A DNA stretch of 64,000 nucleotides. It comes from Patiria pectinifera (taxonomy: Eukaryota; Echinodermata; Asteroidea; Valvatida; Asterinidae). The notes under the pieces are model-generated. The model had not been told where the DNA came from, searched no databases, and saw nothing but the letters and a program-made list of their open reading frames with translations. Positions 1 through 9,846 of the stretch are shown here, piece by piece; position 1 is the first letter of the stretch, and each line of letters opens with the position of its first letter. Position numbers and translations under genes: made by a program. The DNA lies in NCBI GenBank assembly GCA_029964075.1, contig CM057147.1:29471513-29535512 (forward strand), read 5' to 3'.

Positions 1-2068
1 CAAATTAAGCTGTTGGGGGCCTTGTCTCTGATATATTTTCAACCCATCCCCCATGAAAAAAATGCCAATATCTTTTGTAAATAATTAAACAATAACACAG
101 GTAGTAAAAACAATTTGTTTTTAAATCGATACTGTACTCATCTCGTTCTTTCAAATGGTTCGTGTACACAATAAAAGAGTCATACAGAACAATAATGCGC
201 CCTTAAGCCGGGGGGGGGGGCTTGAATGCACATTGACTAAGTTATCGCGACACTGTTCTTTTTGCCACGGTGGGGAAAATATCATGAATATTTACACAGT
301 TGATAAAACAGTTGGAAACATGTGGACGTTGTCTTTTAATTTTTCTTGGGCGGGGGGGGGGGGGAGTGCACACGCACAATGTGTATGAGTTGTAGCTAAG
401 GTGGAATCACTTACAGCACTGAAGTCGCACCTGCTAGGCTAGTAACTTTCTTTAGCATTGTCTAGGCCTACATCATTGGGATTGCGTATATGCCCCTCTC
501 TGGTCAAGTTAGAGTGTTTTTTATCTGTCCCAAATGACTTCAGCAACCTAACGCAGACTTCTCATAATTAAAATGACAATGTTAATTTCGCACACTATCA
601 GTCGGTAAAAAAATGCTTGCGCCTTTGTAGCCCCTTTCTCTCCCTTTGTAAAGTAGGGAGTCCAGTAATATGTGGCAACAGAATGGGACTAACGCCTTTA
701 CAGTTTTCGTATTAAGCACTGTCACCTTCATCGTCGTTTCAATTACCCTAAAATTTCCCTCATAAATCTAAATCATGCCCTTTACACATACCACCTACTG
801 CTTTAAAATTTCGCTTACTAGTTTGGTACGTCCACTAACCTAAAAGTGGCCTTATCACATTGACCAGGGCAAGTAACTACACAATCGCCACATGTCGCCA
901 CAGAAACAGCCTTTTCCGGGCCTCGTATCACAACACCCACCCCCCCCCCTCCCTGGCCTGTTTTCACTCATCTTCATTAACATACTTACCGAGTGTACTG
1001 TGCCAGCTGAAATCTGTCAATTTCTTCCAAATTCTGCCAAACGTGACTGGAAATATCTCCCTTTTAGAAGTGTCTGTATGTTGTGATTCCTGGCATAGAA
1101 AGAACTTTCGTAGGTCGCGTTATCTAAAGGAGGACAGAGAGAAGCCGACTCTAAACCTGACCTCATATCATACATTTATACAGGATAGGCACCGCCAAAA
1201 CAGTTCTGAAATTGCACTCATTGTTTATGCCCCTTCTTTCCAAAGGACTCCGTGTTGGGACACGAGATGGCGCTTTTTGACCACTTTCCTCAGCGCTCCT
1301 GCTGGAGCTGAGGACACACTGCGTTAACCGTTGAGGGGGTACTTGTGCGCGGAGCCCCTACACTTACACGTCATGCGAAATACATCGCCCTATAGTCGTA
1401 CGCGTGCGGATATGTCAATTTCACTTTAATTCAACCCGCTGCGGCGAGACCAAAGTTTTGGGTCGATAGTCACCCTAGCAAGCAAAACTATAGTAACAAA
1501 AACCTGGAAACCCAAGGAATAGATTCGGATTGCAGCCCATGGCTATTACACCATTTGTTGATGAGTGCACTGCAGACCTAAGTTCATTTTGTTAAATCAA
1601 CACACAATTGGACAAAACACGAACAATTATAATAGGGGACTTTGTCATCAGCCTCCTCTATCCAAAATATATCGGGGATACCCCTGCGGGATCGCCGCCC
1701 ATTCCCCACTGTTCCCCTTGAAAATGGTATCATGAGGAACTGATATAATGAACTTTCCTCCTAACCTGCATCGGTGTCACAGCTCGCCTGAATTTCAAAT
1801 TTAACTTGTAATATATTATTGGTGGGAAAGATAATTGAACTGTGGAATGGATCAATAAAAACGGACAATAGAAACAGACAATGGACATGAAGGCGTTTCA
1901 CTATGAAGACATTTCCAAATCTATTCGACATTGCTTCGCAGAGTGCAGTAACGGCATTGTGACGGAACACTGACTACATTCGCCAACTGTATGTTTAAGT
2001 ACCATAGGACATTTGAGTCACCCACACTTTGCATATTGGGGAATCCTGGTATCCGATCGGTCAACTAT
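1..2068. other. Host flank without a supported gene
   Basis: No open frame here has domain-like sequence or a convincing splice-site arrangement. The stretch is AT-rich with G or C homopolymers near 210-219, 351-363 and 940-950. A short imperfect hairpin (CTCAG..GCTCC / GGAGC..TGAG) lies at about 1292-1315. I see no RNA gene. Confidence 0.6.
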
Positions 2069-2440
2069 AGGTTTTCTCGTCCAATTTCGCACTTAGTGCA
2101 TGCAAAAGAAAAGATAGGTCATTCAATTTCGCACATAGTGCATGAGAAAGTATAAATAGATCATTCAATTTCGCGGATAGGGCAGCCATAATAACCAATC
2201 GGCATTCAAATTCGCTATAGTGCAGCCAAAATGGCCAATTGGCATTCAAATTCGCTATAGTGCAGCCAAAATGGCCAATTGGCATTCATAATCGCTTCAG
2301 GGCAACCAAATTCGCCAATCGGCATACGAATTCGTACATAGTGCAACCAAGTTCGCCCTTGAAACCCCCTCGAGCTGAGTTAGAGCATTCAATTTCGCCA
2401 TAGGGCATCCAATTATACAATTTGTGCATCCAATTTAGCA
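2069..2440. repeat. Left terminal repeat: subterminal motif array
   Basis: After the first ~37 bp, which pair with the other end, the sequence is an array of degenerate units built on TTCAATTTCGCCATAGGGCA (variants CAAATTCGC, TAGTGCA, AATCGGCAT), roughly ten copies. The right end carries the same motif in inverted orientation. Such arrays could be integrase or terminal-protein recognition sites; that role is inferred. Confidence 0.85.
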
Positions 2441-2561
2441 CATGTAATTTTTTTCTCTTTGTTTTTTTATAGCTTTCTCGTGTTTATATCTTCTTCCACT
2501 TTATGAGCTTGCTTTGTCTATATTAAGTCGCCGAATAACAATCATTTTTATCAGATGGCCC

Positions 2562-2626
2562 AAAGGCATATGAATTAACATAGGGAAAATTTCCTTACAT
2601 TTCCCTCTGTTAATTCATATGCCTTT
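2562..2626. repeat. Long perfect hairpin inside left end
   Basis: Nineteen bases starting AAAGGCATATGAATTAAC, one mismatch, then AGGGAAA pair with the complementary run ending TTAATTCATATGCCTTT, leaving a loop of about 10 nt. I see no equivalent near the right end. It could be a tiny inverted-repeat insertion or a structural element of the Polinton terminus. Confidence 0.85.
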
Positions 2627-2848
2627 TTTTGTCTTTGTAAATTTTCTTTCATAACGTATATTTTCTTGTGGTCATTTGCACCATCTCTTCAATTATATGC
2701 ATTGACTAGAGACATAAATCATAGCATGCATACAATATCATGATTTTCTCCTTTCATATTGTATATACATATATTTACTTTTTGTGTTTTTTATCTTGTA
2801 TCTGTTTTCATATGACTTTAATCATTTAAAACAATCTTTTCATCACAA

Positions 2849-3226
2849 CTTAAGTAGTAGGGGAGGTGGGGGTATGGGACCAAAATGGAAAATCTGCGGC
2901 CAGTCTGGACACGCCGCTCTCGATTCTAAAAATAGTTGGAGGAAAAATATAGGGGAATCCCCCGCGGCAAATGTTTTAGAAATCTGACGTCAGGTTTGGG
3001 AGCAAAAAAGAAAAATGTGTGTCAAGTCAGGCCCTGTCGCTCTGGAGTTAAAAAAATAAATCTGTCGTCGCTAAAATGAGGTGATGTCACCACCACGTGA
3101 CTTTGAAAAATATGTGAGTCACCACCACGTGACCTTGAAACGTGTTGAGGCACGATAGGAATTTGGCGTAAACAACGTGACCTTGAAAAATGTGTGAGTC
3201 ACCACCACGTGACCTTGAAACTCGGG
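2849..3226. repeat. Left inner inverted repeat of the Polinton
   Basis: This ~378 bp segment is a near-identical inverted copy of 17471-17855, differing by small indels and scattered substitutions. It contains three copies of a unit with TCACCACCACGTGACCTTGA, each centred on the palindrome CACGTG, plus TGACGTCA-like GACGTCAGG. The two copies are far better conserved than the outer arrays, so this is the core terminal repeat. CACGTG is an E-box, so host bHLH factors could bind; that is inference. Confidence 0.9.
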
Positions 3227-3237
3227 ATAAAAAAATT

Positions 3238-3279
3238 AGCTTCTCTATCTGTGAAAAGGTAGAGAAGCTGTTTTTATTT
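3238..3279 (+). terminator. Hairpin plus T-run at inner edge of left repeat
   Basis: AGCTTCTCTA (3238-3247) pairs with TAGAGAAGCT (3260-3269) around a 12-nt loop and is followed by GTTTTTATTTA. It lies between the inner repeat and the first gene. Its form matches the hairpin at 7226, so it may be a transcript-end signal or a block to read-through from the terminus. Confidence 0.55.
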
Positions 3280-3361
3280 AAAAATTGAGAGTAATATGTT
3301 CAGACCGACGAGTACTTGAAAAATTATTAAAAAATAATATCGGTTTTTATTAGATATATCC

Positions 3362-3853
3362 ATGACTTTTTTTCAGAGTGAAAACCTCGAGCTATCTAAT
3401 AAAACAGATCAGTGCGATCACCATATAATCATCGAGAATGGATTTTTAGTTTGTGAAACGTGCGGTGAAATAGTCTCACGTTACTTTGATTTTTCGGCAG
3501 AAAATGCGCAAGAAGATCGTATCAATTGGTCAACTTTAAAAAGAAACAAAAGAAAAACTGTGGAGAAACTTATTTTTTCTGTTTGTCCAGAGCAAGACTT
3601 AGAAGATGTCCAAGAAACAATCAACAAATATAACGAACTCGTTAATTACAAAACATTGAGGGGAAATGGTTGCGTTAAACGGTCGTTAATAGCGGCGTGT
3701 TACCATCACGTCGTTGGATGGAACAAAGAACGAGTTAGAGATGTATTTAAAGTGACTCAAAATCAATTTAATAAGGCACTAAAAAGATACGATGACCACT
3801 ACAATAAAGGCGGGGCCGAGGGTGTAGCCCTAAGAGGTGAAATAGAGGCGTAA
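3362..3853 (+). CDS. TFIIB-like transcription factor
   Basis: This 163-residue protein has two TFIIB-type parts. Near the N-terminus is a zinc ribbon with ligands C18, H20 or H21, C31 and C34 (CDHH...CETCG). A helical C-terminal half follows with KRSLIAACYHHVVG at about residues 106-119 and a helix-turn-helix-like VFKVTQNQFNKALKRY, resembling one cyclin fold of TFIIB. TFIIB proteins recruit RNA polymerase to promoters and usually have two cyclin repeats, so this is a minimal single-repeat form. It is the first gene inside the left terminal repeat and is preceded by an AT-rich stretch (TTTTTATTAGATATAT). It faces the next gene tail to tail with a 28 bp gap. The likely job is directing transcription of the element's genes. 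Zinc-ribbon identity is clear; the cyclin assignment is by pattern only. Confidence 0.7.
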   Translation: MTFFQSENLELSNKTDQCDHHIIIENGFLVCETCGEIVSRYFDFSAENAQEDRINWSTLKRNKRKTVEKLIFSVCPEQDLEDVQETINKYNELVNYKTLRGNGCVKRSLIAACYHHVVGWNKERVRDVFKVTQNQFNKALKRYDDHYNKGGAEGVALRGEIEA

Positions 3854-3881
3854 CTCGGCGGATCGCTTTCATAATGTTTAT

Positions 3882-4538
3882 TTACCGAGAATTCGAACTT
3901 GTAAGTTTTTCGATGAGAGATTTTTTTTCTTTTACCAGCCGTTCGTCTACCCGTTTTTTAACTTCTTTTTCAAAGTCTGTATCGTTTTTAATTTTTTGAA
4001 GCATTGTGCTGGTCTTTGTTCTAATTTTTTGCTTAAGCTCGTTAAATTTTGCGAGCTCTCTCGTAATCAATAAGAACTCTTCGTGCGATATATCTCCGTC
4101 GTTGATGGCTTGAGACACGTATTCTTCAATCGTGTTAAGTTTGGAGTCCGCTAATATTTTAATCTGGTCGTGCTTTTTGAGCTTGGCGGATAATCGCTTA
4201 GACGCGATTCTAAGCAGAATATCTACACCAAAAGCGCCCATAAACGTTCCTTCTAGCACCAATCCAACGGGGGCTGATATAACACCCAAGAGAGCGGGAA
4301 TACTGACAGCCCCTGCTATAAACCCCAATCCTTCGACTCCTCGCTCTACGTAGTTAATAGTGTCGATCACTCTCTTTATTTTTTTATAAGTGCGCTCTCG
4401 GTGGTCTCTCTCTTTCAAGATTAAAGATCGAATCTCTTCAATCTTTTTAAGTCTGTATACTTTTGTTTCTTCGTTACTATTTAATCGGAGTACATCTCCA
4501 GAAATATCGGGGTATAACGCCTTACCATCTACACTCAT
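3882..4538 (-). CDS. Conserved Polinton protein with central hydrophobic domain
   Basis: This 218-residue protein is of a type I recognise from other invertebrate Polintons, with no assigned function. Order of parts: charged helical N-terminus (to ~60), a Gly/Ala/Val-rich hydrophobic stretch at ~70-110 (GLGFIAGAVSIPALLGVI onwards) that looks membrane-inserted, then a long charged helical C-terminus ending in a Lys-rich tail. It has the shape of a membrane-active virion or lysis-like protein, but I do not assign a role. The start codon is preceded by the shared motif TTTTTATATTAAAAAC. It lies 26 bp upstream of the candidate penton gene's stop and reads in the same direction. Confidence 0.6.
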   Translation of the reverse strand: MSVDGKALYPDISGDVLRLNSNEETKVYRLKKIEEIRSLILKERDHRERTYKKIKRVIDTINYVERGVEGLGFIAGAVSIPALLGVISAPVGLVLEGTFMGAFGVDILLRIASKRLSAKLKKHDQIKILADSKLNTIEEYVSQAINDGDISHEEFLLITRELAKFNELKQKIRTKTSTMLQKIKNDTDFEKEVKKRVDERLVKEKKSLIEKLTSSNSR

Positions 4539-4556
4539 GTTTTTAATATAAAAAGA
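4539..4556 (-). promoter_or_regulatory. Element promoter motif CTTTTTATATTAAAA
   Basis: The bases just upstream of the minus-strand start at 4538 read CTTTTTATATTAAAAAC. Close variants sit in the same place at 5755-5769, 8823-8834 and 12371-12385. Recurrence directly upstream of unrelated genes suggests a virus-type promoter element. Confidence 0.5.
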
Positions 4557-4564
4557 TTTTAAAA

Positions 4565-5745
4565 TTAAAAGATCTCCAACTCGATAATGATACCCTCACC
4601 CTTATTGTTGAATACCTGTCCTTTTTCACCGCTGATAGAAAATGTCAGTTTGTCGATTATACCGTTTTTAAGTTTTTTGAAATCCTCAACTCTATCAGGC
4701 TGGGGTTCGCGCGTAGCCACGGGTACGATTTTTAAGATGTCAGAAGGACGACCATTAAAAAAGTTTTCACTCGTACTTAATTGCGGGCAGCGAATAAACA
4801 AAAATTTAAACGGATTAACGTCGTAATACCCCGTATACACCACTTTGGGTACCAGTCTTCCTTTGGGTAAATTGAGTAATCGAGATACTTCTCTGTTCAA
4901 GCGCAATTTGAGATTTACGTCAGTTATCACCAACGTCACCTTTTTAGATTCTCTAAATACTCGAAAACTTACCCCGGGTATAGAATTTAAAATGAAATCG
5001 AACCAATCGACGTCGTACCACCCCGGTGGTATGATGACCGAACCGATACTTCTGAGTGGCAACGGCTCTAAATGACTCGGAGGAATAAAATCGAAATCAT
5101 CACCCGTCACGATAAGACTTCCTCTTATAATCACCCTCGCTTCTCTACTATCTCTCAACTCGCTCAACTCGCTCGCACCCATTTCTCCTTCAATAAACTT
5201 TAAAGCCAATTCCTCACCTTCAAAGATTTTTCTTTCTCTAACAAATAATATTCTTACTAAAGATTGAAGCGTATTAAGTTCTAATTCAGTTTTTGGTGTT
5301 TCTGAATTCATGGCGGCTAAAATCAACCCTCGCCGTTCAGCTATAATAGCTCTTTTTCTTTTGTTTGATTCTAAAACGGATTCTAGTCTATCGTCTTCGT
5401 ACGCTTTTATAAGATCGTTTATAGTTTTTTGTACAACATTTTCATCGTTAAATAAATAGTGGTATGGTATATCGGGTAACAATCGCTCTATAAAATTTCT
5501 ATCCGGCGTTGTTATGTGTACATCTGAAAGAAACTCCGCGGGTATGAGGGGAGGTTTATCTGTGGTAAACGCGGGTCTCCCATCTATTTGCGTAAACCAA
5601 TCAATCTCCGTGGCGCTGGAAATATTAAAATATACAGGCTCAAACAACACCCTTTTTACGCGTATAGATTTTGACCGTTTAAATTATCTACGACGTCTTC
5701 TAATTTAAACGTCTGCTCATTTTGAAACAAGTGAAACGAATGCAT
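4565..5745 (-). pseudogene. Candidate minor capsid (penton) protein, 5' frameshift
   Basis: The open part (4565-5650, up to 361 residues) has features seen in Polinton minor capsid proteins: a central IPPGWYD segment, a following GYYDVNPFKFLFIRCP segment, and a beta-rich C-terminus ending in an IIIELEIF strand, as expected for a jelly-roll penton base. No ATG opens this frame. The only good start is ATG at 5743-5745 in another frame, which runs 29 codons to a stop. The two frames change over around 5680-5692, so a single-base indel has probably separated the start from the body. The penton assignment rests on pattern memory, not alignment; another virion protein is possible. It is transcribed divergently from the next gene across a 40 bp gap. 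Confidence 0.5.
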
Positions 5746-5785
5746 TTATTTTAAAGTCTTTTATATTAAAACTGAAACTAAAATA
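5746..5785. promoter_or_regulatory. Divergent promoter between two virion-type genes
   Basis: Only 40 bp separate the minus-strand ATG (5745) from the plus-strand ATG (5786). The spacer contains GTCTTTTATATTAAA, the same motif found between the divergent starts at 12360 and 12392. Confidence 0.5.
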
Positions 5786-7194
5786 ATGAGTGATTTTAAG
5801 TCGTTAAAAAGCAGATACAATCGATAGCCGATCAGGTAACGAGACAAGTAAATCAAAATGTAGCCAAGGCAAACGAGCTAAAACATCAAGCTGCACCCCA
5901 AGCAAAGTTTTTAAACAGCACTAAACCCAGTGAACTGGAGGTCATAGTTAATAATACCAACGGGTTTTTAACCATGTTTCCCGACTTAACCTCGGACTAC
6001 AAATTGCCTCACGTTGAGACGGACGAGGATGTAGATCGTTGGAAATCACACCCCATGTCGTTTTATCAAAATCAGGTAAATTTTGCGATCTACTGCGCTA
6101 CTACGGGCTGCGGTATTGGATTCGATCTTTTCAACGCGAGCAACCGTTACGTTTGGGCCATCTTTAACTTTCATTTATATTTTACGGTTAGAAAGATCCT
6201 GTACGACATTGCCGCTCCTTTACCGGGAGATGACGCATTTAACGCTCTAGACAACAGTTATAATCACAGAGCATTTACCGATACCTGTTTGTTGTTTGGC
6301 ATAGATCAAAACAAGTCTTTTAAACAGACGAGAGACACAAACTCTAACGGTTTAGGTACCTCATATATCTTTAATAAAGGCAAGTTTGTGGCGGTTGGTG
6401 AATACGATAAAGCATTACCCAACAAACCCAACGTTCTTTACGGCGGCTACCACGGTCTAGACAGTCCTAAAAAGAGTGGAAGCAGTTACGTTCCTTGGAC
6501 GGTTATTTACATCGAACAAAACGAATCGGTACAAAAGGCTTGGTTAGATTTTATACCCACCAAGAGTTCGTTTACCTCCGCGGGAATCATAAAGATCAAC
6601 GAATCAATTAGATCTTACGTGTACGCTTTACTCGGTGCGCAGGCTCAAACAAAAACGAGCGTATTATCACCGGGAACCGGATTAGACGCTCAGAGACAAT
6701 TTAACGTCATCGTTGAAGATATCATCAATGCAGCAGACGACATGGAAACGAGTATCGATCAATTTCAAGACTCTTTGCAGTATGCCAGAACGCCTTTAAA
6801 TTTTGTCGTGAAACCGGGGTTGTATTTAATTCCATCGGATATGAACTTGAGGGTTGGAACGCACGACGGCTATAACAACAATCTTCAAATCGCTACGCAG
6901 AGTATGAACACTGGTTTGGTGCCAGATTTAAACTCACAACCTCAACCGGACGACTCTTTTGATGACACAGATGACGTCGCGCCACCAACACCCCCAGAGT
7001 CTATGAAGAACGATGTTGTATTACCAACACCTGCACCAACACCAGCGCCATTGCCAGCACCAGCACCCTCACCTACAGTTTTAACCCAAGAGCCCACTAA
7101 ACTACAAACTCACCAAGACGAAAAATTATCGTTGACGGTAGGAATATTAGCTATCGTTGGCATGGGTATATTAGCTTATGAGGCAATGCGATAA
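5786..7194 (+). pseudogene. Conserved Polinton virion-type protein with C-terminal anchor, 5' frameshift
   Basis: The open body from ATG 5974 gives 406 residues, but coding-like sequence in that frame continues upstream to about 5803 with no stop. A better ATG at 5786 is in another frame, and the two meet in the A-run at 5806-5810, so one base has probably been lost there. The protein has a long globular part (to ~330) with segments such as CATTGCGIGFDLF and YALLGAQAQTKTSVL, a linker of Pro-Ala-Pro-Thr repeats (~335-375), and a C-terminal hydrophobic helix LTVGILAIVGMGILAYEA. I recognise the family from other invertebrate Polintons, where its function is unassigned. A membrane-anchored virion protein is a reasonable guess. 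A terminator-like hairpin follows 31 bp after the stop. Confidence 0.6.
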
Positions 7195-7225
7195 GTCACA
7201 CTCTAATCTCACAACACAAAAAAAT

Positions 7226-7268
7226 AAGCCTTACCAACTTTGCGCTGGTAAGGCTTTTATTTTTTTGT
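7226..7268. terminator. Bidirectional terminator-like hairpin
   Basis: AAGCCTTACCA (7226-7236) pairs perfectly with TGGTAAGGCTT (7246-7256) across a 9-nt loop, flanked by A-runs on the left and TTATTTTTTTG on the right. It lies between two genes that end facing each other (7194 and 7290), so it can serve both. Confidence 0.7.
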
Positions 7269-7289
7269 TTAACTTGATTACAACTATAA

Positions 7290-8555
7290 CTACCATCGTT
7301 TTTGCAGGTACGCAAACACCAAGGCTCCCACACCCAAAAACAAAGCCCACACGTGTTCGGCCAACCACGATACGGACTTACTCAGCGCGTTAAATATCCA
7401 ACTGAGTACGCTGCCTATGATACCCGGCAGAGCGCCCAACGCGCTCACTCCGAGTTTTTGAAGAGCAGATGCAAAATTAGCAAGTTGTTTTGAAATCCAC
7501 TCTTTGATACCGCCTTTTGGTGTTGGTGTTGGTGTTGGTACAGGTGTTGGCGATGGCGCGGGTGGGGCACCCGCACCTCTCACGCTAGCGACGATGCTAC
7601 TCACTATCGTGCTGATGGCTAAACTCAAAGCGGCTAAAATACTCACTACGGTCACACCTTGTTCTCTAAACAGAGTTCTAATCTTTTCCGCCAGAGTCGT
7701 GTCGTCGCCTAATATTTTATTAATCGTTTCTTTGATTCTAGCGATCTGACTTTTGAGCCCTCGTTCGTTGGCTTTTGCGGCTTCTAATCTGGCGGATCTT
7801 TCAGCGTCTAAGTCGCTCAATTTATCGTTTAACTCTCGTCGTTCTTCTTCGCTGATCCTATGATCACCTAATTCATGTTCGGCATCAAATATCTCTTGGT
7901 CTAGTTCTGCGAGACGCGCTAAATTAAGTTCTAGGTTACCTCTCAACGTCTGAAGACTTTTGTCTAAACCCTGGAGTTCTCTGTAATTTAATCCTTCCGT
8001 TTGAGCGCCAGTGTCGCGTTGTAAATCGTCTATAATTTCGGTTACCTCATCGGTGACGCTGGGTAGTTCTGTCATGGGGATACTCTCGGGTTGTACTTTT
8101 TCGAGTTTATCTTTTAGTTTAGCAGCTAGTGTTGGTTTATAGTCAGCGATTTTGAGGGTGTCGCGAATAAATGCGGTACCATATTTACTTTGTAAGGTAC
8201 TTAATTTGTAATATATTTTTTGACCACCTCGTCTATAAGATAATGGTTCTCGACCTTTATATGTTTTAACGTATAGATTTTTGTCTTTACCAATTTCAAA
8301 ATCGTTGGGGTCGATAAACACAGGGTCTATATTATTTTGTTTGTAAAATGAATCAACATCTTCTTTTATTAGTTCTATAGATAAACTGCTTATTGTACCC
8401 GTGTCGAGGACGCTTTCTGTGTCTACCGGTGGAAGTTGGGTATTATCAAAAGTATCGTCCCAATCCAGATTGGTCTCTTCTACATCATCATCATCTAAGT
8501 TAATGTCAGGTGGATCCTCGTATTCGGTGACATAGTCAAATCCTTCTCCATCCAT
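7290..8555 (-). CDS. Conserved Polinton coiled-coil membrane protein
   Basis: This 421-residue intact frame has four visible parts. They are an acidic N-terminus (DLDDDDVEET-like, 1-45), a middle region with RRGGQKIYYKLSTLQSKYG, a charged coiled-coil at ~195-285, and a hydrophobic segment VTVVSILAALSLAISTIVSS (~298-318). After a (Pro-Thr) linker come two more hydrophobic stretches, the last one WALFLGVGALVFAYL before a basic end. The layout (TLREQG..VSIL, Pro linker, IKEWI, ALPGIIG) is one I know from other animal Polintons; its role is not established. A spike, scaffold or membrane-remodelling part of the particle would fit. It heads a run of same-strand small genes. Confidence 0.65.
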   Translation of the reverse strand: MDGEGFDYVTEYEDPPDINLDDDDVEETNLDWDDTFDNTQLPPVDTESVLDTGTISSLSIELIKEDVDSFYKQNNIDPVFIDPNDFEIGKDKNLYVKTYKGREPLSYRRGGQKIYYKLSTLQSKYGTAFIRDTLKIADYKPTLAAKLKDKLEKVQPESIPMTELPSVTDEVTEIIDDLQRDTGAQTEGLNYRELQGLDKSLQTLRGNLELNLARLAELDQEIFDAEHELGDHRISEEERRELNDKLSDLDAERSARLEAAKANERGLKSQIARIKETINKILGDDTTLAEKIRTLFREQGVTVVSILAALSLAISTIVSSIVASVRGAGAPPAPSPTPVPTPTPTPKGGIKEWISKQLANFASALQKLGVSALGALPGIIGSVLSWIFNALSKSVSWLAEHVWALFLGVGALVFAYLQKRW

Positions 8556-8577
8556 TTATTTAATAAACCTATTTAAA

Positions 8578-8820
8578 TTATGCCGTTTTCATGATACTGC
8601 CCGGTAGTATACCCTGGGTCACCAACCAATTTTGCGTGGCCAGAGCTCCACTTATAATGCCCGTCAATTTAGCCGCATCTTCTACGCTTAGTTTGTTTAA
8701 ATCTGGCACTTTCATTTTGAGTAGTTTAGCTCCTACCATGGCGTATCCCATCGAAAGACCCGATATGACGGCTCCGTGATAAATCGTATTTGCTATTCCG
8801 TTGGTGTCAAAGTTACTCAT
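8578..8820 (-). CDS. Small conserved Polinton membrane protein
   Basis: This 80-residue protein has a hydrophobic N-terminal half (AVISGLSMGYAMVGAKLL) and a second apolar helix around GIISGALATQNWLVTQG, ending in a PGSIMK-type tail. Similar short proteins occur in other invertebrate Polintons; function unknown. The start at 8820 is preceded by TTATATTAAAAACG, the element promoter motif. It is 22 bp upstream of the coiled-coil gene. Confidence 0.6.
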   Translation of the reverse strand: MSNFDTNGIANTIYHGAVISGLSMGYAMVGAKLLKMKVPDLNKLSVEDAAKLTGIISGALATQNWLVTQGILPGSIMKTA

Positions 8821-8822
8821 CG

Positions 8823-8834
8823 TTTTTAATATAA
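8823..8834 (-). promoter_or_regulatory. Element promoter motif before 80-residue gene
   Basis: Reads TTATATTAAAAA on the minus strand, ending 2 bp before the start codon. Confidence 0.4.
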
Positions 8835-8853
8835 CAATTTTTAAATTGCTGGT

Positions 8854-9237
8854 TTATTCCATGTCTAGCGTTTTGGGGGCGCTGGGTGTAGTGGGTTGCG
8901 TGACTACCGGCACTGGCTGTATCACCGGCGCAGTTGCCTTACTTTTTAGTACCAGCAGCCCCACCCCTATTATAGACGCTATAGCCCCCCACATCGCCCA
9001 AGAGTTGTAGTCTGGTGAGCTCGTAGCTTCGTCCGATGTTACGTTCATTTTTGCCAATTTTAATTTCATCTGTCTATTGTGCTCAGCTAAAGCTTTACCC
9101 TGCTGTATTCGTTTAGGATTTTTAGTCTTGGTCACTCTCGTTACCGTCGGTGATGTCGTTGTTTTTATCGGTTGGGACGTCTCTGTCTCTGCTGGTTGAG
9201 CTGCAGGCGTTGCTGTCGCTGCTTTCTGATCTTCCAT
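8854..9237 (-). CDS. Small basic, single-membrane-span Polinton protein
   Basis: This 127-residue protein has a Thr/Ala/Pro-rich N-terminus, then a basic motif KNPKRIQQGKALAEHNRQMK (~39-58), then a hydrophobic helix (WAMWGAIASIIGVGLLVL, ~80-97) and a Pro/Thr tail. The basic motif followed by a membrane span recurs in a family of small Polinton proteins. Its first 116 bp overlap the end of the upstream gene in a different frame, so one of the two C- or N-termini is constrained by the other. Function unknown. Confidence 0.6.
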   Translation of the reverse strand: MEDQKAATATPAAQPAETETSQPIKTTTSPTVTRVTKTKNPKRIQQGKALAEHNRQMKLKLAKMNVTSDEATSSPDYNSWAMWGAIASIIGVGLLVLKSKATAPVIQPVPVVTQPTTPSAPKTLDME

Positions 9238-9700
9238 TTATTATATTAGGTTTATTAAATTTCAAATGTTTTGTTGTGATAATCGTAGCAACTAGGGGTG
9301 ATATTAAAGTTCCGTACTTGTAACAAACGTCGCTCAACATACCAGCCATACTCGCGCTTATAATAGGATCAGAACTCAAGTCGTTGGTGAGTTCTTCTTC
9401 AGAATCTATAGTGACGTTATATCCTAAAACTTGTACGGGTGTAACAACAGCTAACACTCTCGAAAATAGACTTAAAGTGTATTTACCAACGGTTTTAACA
9501 ATTTCATTTCCAAATTTAGTTTCGTACAGATGATACAGCTTGTCGAGTTCTTTACTGTCAAGAGCTTCGATATGTTTAACGGTGTATTCCTTTCCCAAGT
9601 ACTTTTTAGAGTTTCCGGCTGCTACGACACCGCACAAACGATCTTTATGTTCTGCGTTGTGATCTTGTTCGTTCGTTAAAGTCAGTTTTAGGTCCTCCAT
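9122..9700 (-). CDS. Conserved Polinton protein, hydrophobic middle
   Basis: This 192-residue frame has a charged N-terminus, a helix with ELDKLYHLYETKFG (~51-64), then apolar segments around SLFSRVLAVVTPVQVLGY and DPIISASMAGMLSDVCYKYG, and a Ser/Asp-rich tail. The tail is the part overlapping the next gene and may be dispensable. The pattern LYxxYE..LG followed by DP.I..A matches a recurrent Polinton family without assigned function. The region upstream (9701-9920) is AT-rich and holds an exact palindrome at 9847-9866. Confidence 0.55.
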   Translation of the reverse strand: MEDLKLTLTNEQDHNAEHKDRLCGVVAAGNSKKYLGKEYTVKHIEALDSKELDKLYHLYETKFGNEIVKTVGKYTLSLFSRVLAVVTPVQVLGYNVTIDSEEELTNDLSSDPIISASMAGMLSDVCYKYGTLISPLVATIITTKHLKFNKPNIINGRSESSDSNACSSTSRDRDVPTDKNNDITDGNESDQD

Positions 9701-9846
9701 TTAATTAGAAACGAATTTAATTTTGTTGTAGCTTTTGCAACCTTGTTACAAAAGCAAAGGTATTCGTAGGTGTAAAACGATAGATTAAGCGATATGATGA
9801 TAATAGCTAAAAACTGCAAATACTGAATATTGCTATCATTTACTTA

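Noticed and set aside
860..1327. 155-residue plus-strand frame
   Set aside because: No domain pattern, low-complexity stretches, and no splice or promoter support; consistent with chance.
3846..3890. Terminator hairpin between the first two convergent Polinton genes
   Set aside because: Only a 5-6 bp stem (CTCGG/CCGAG) with a long loop; too weak to call.
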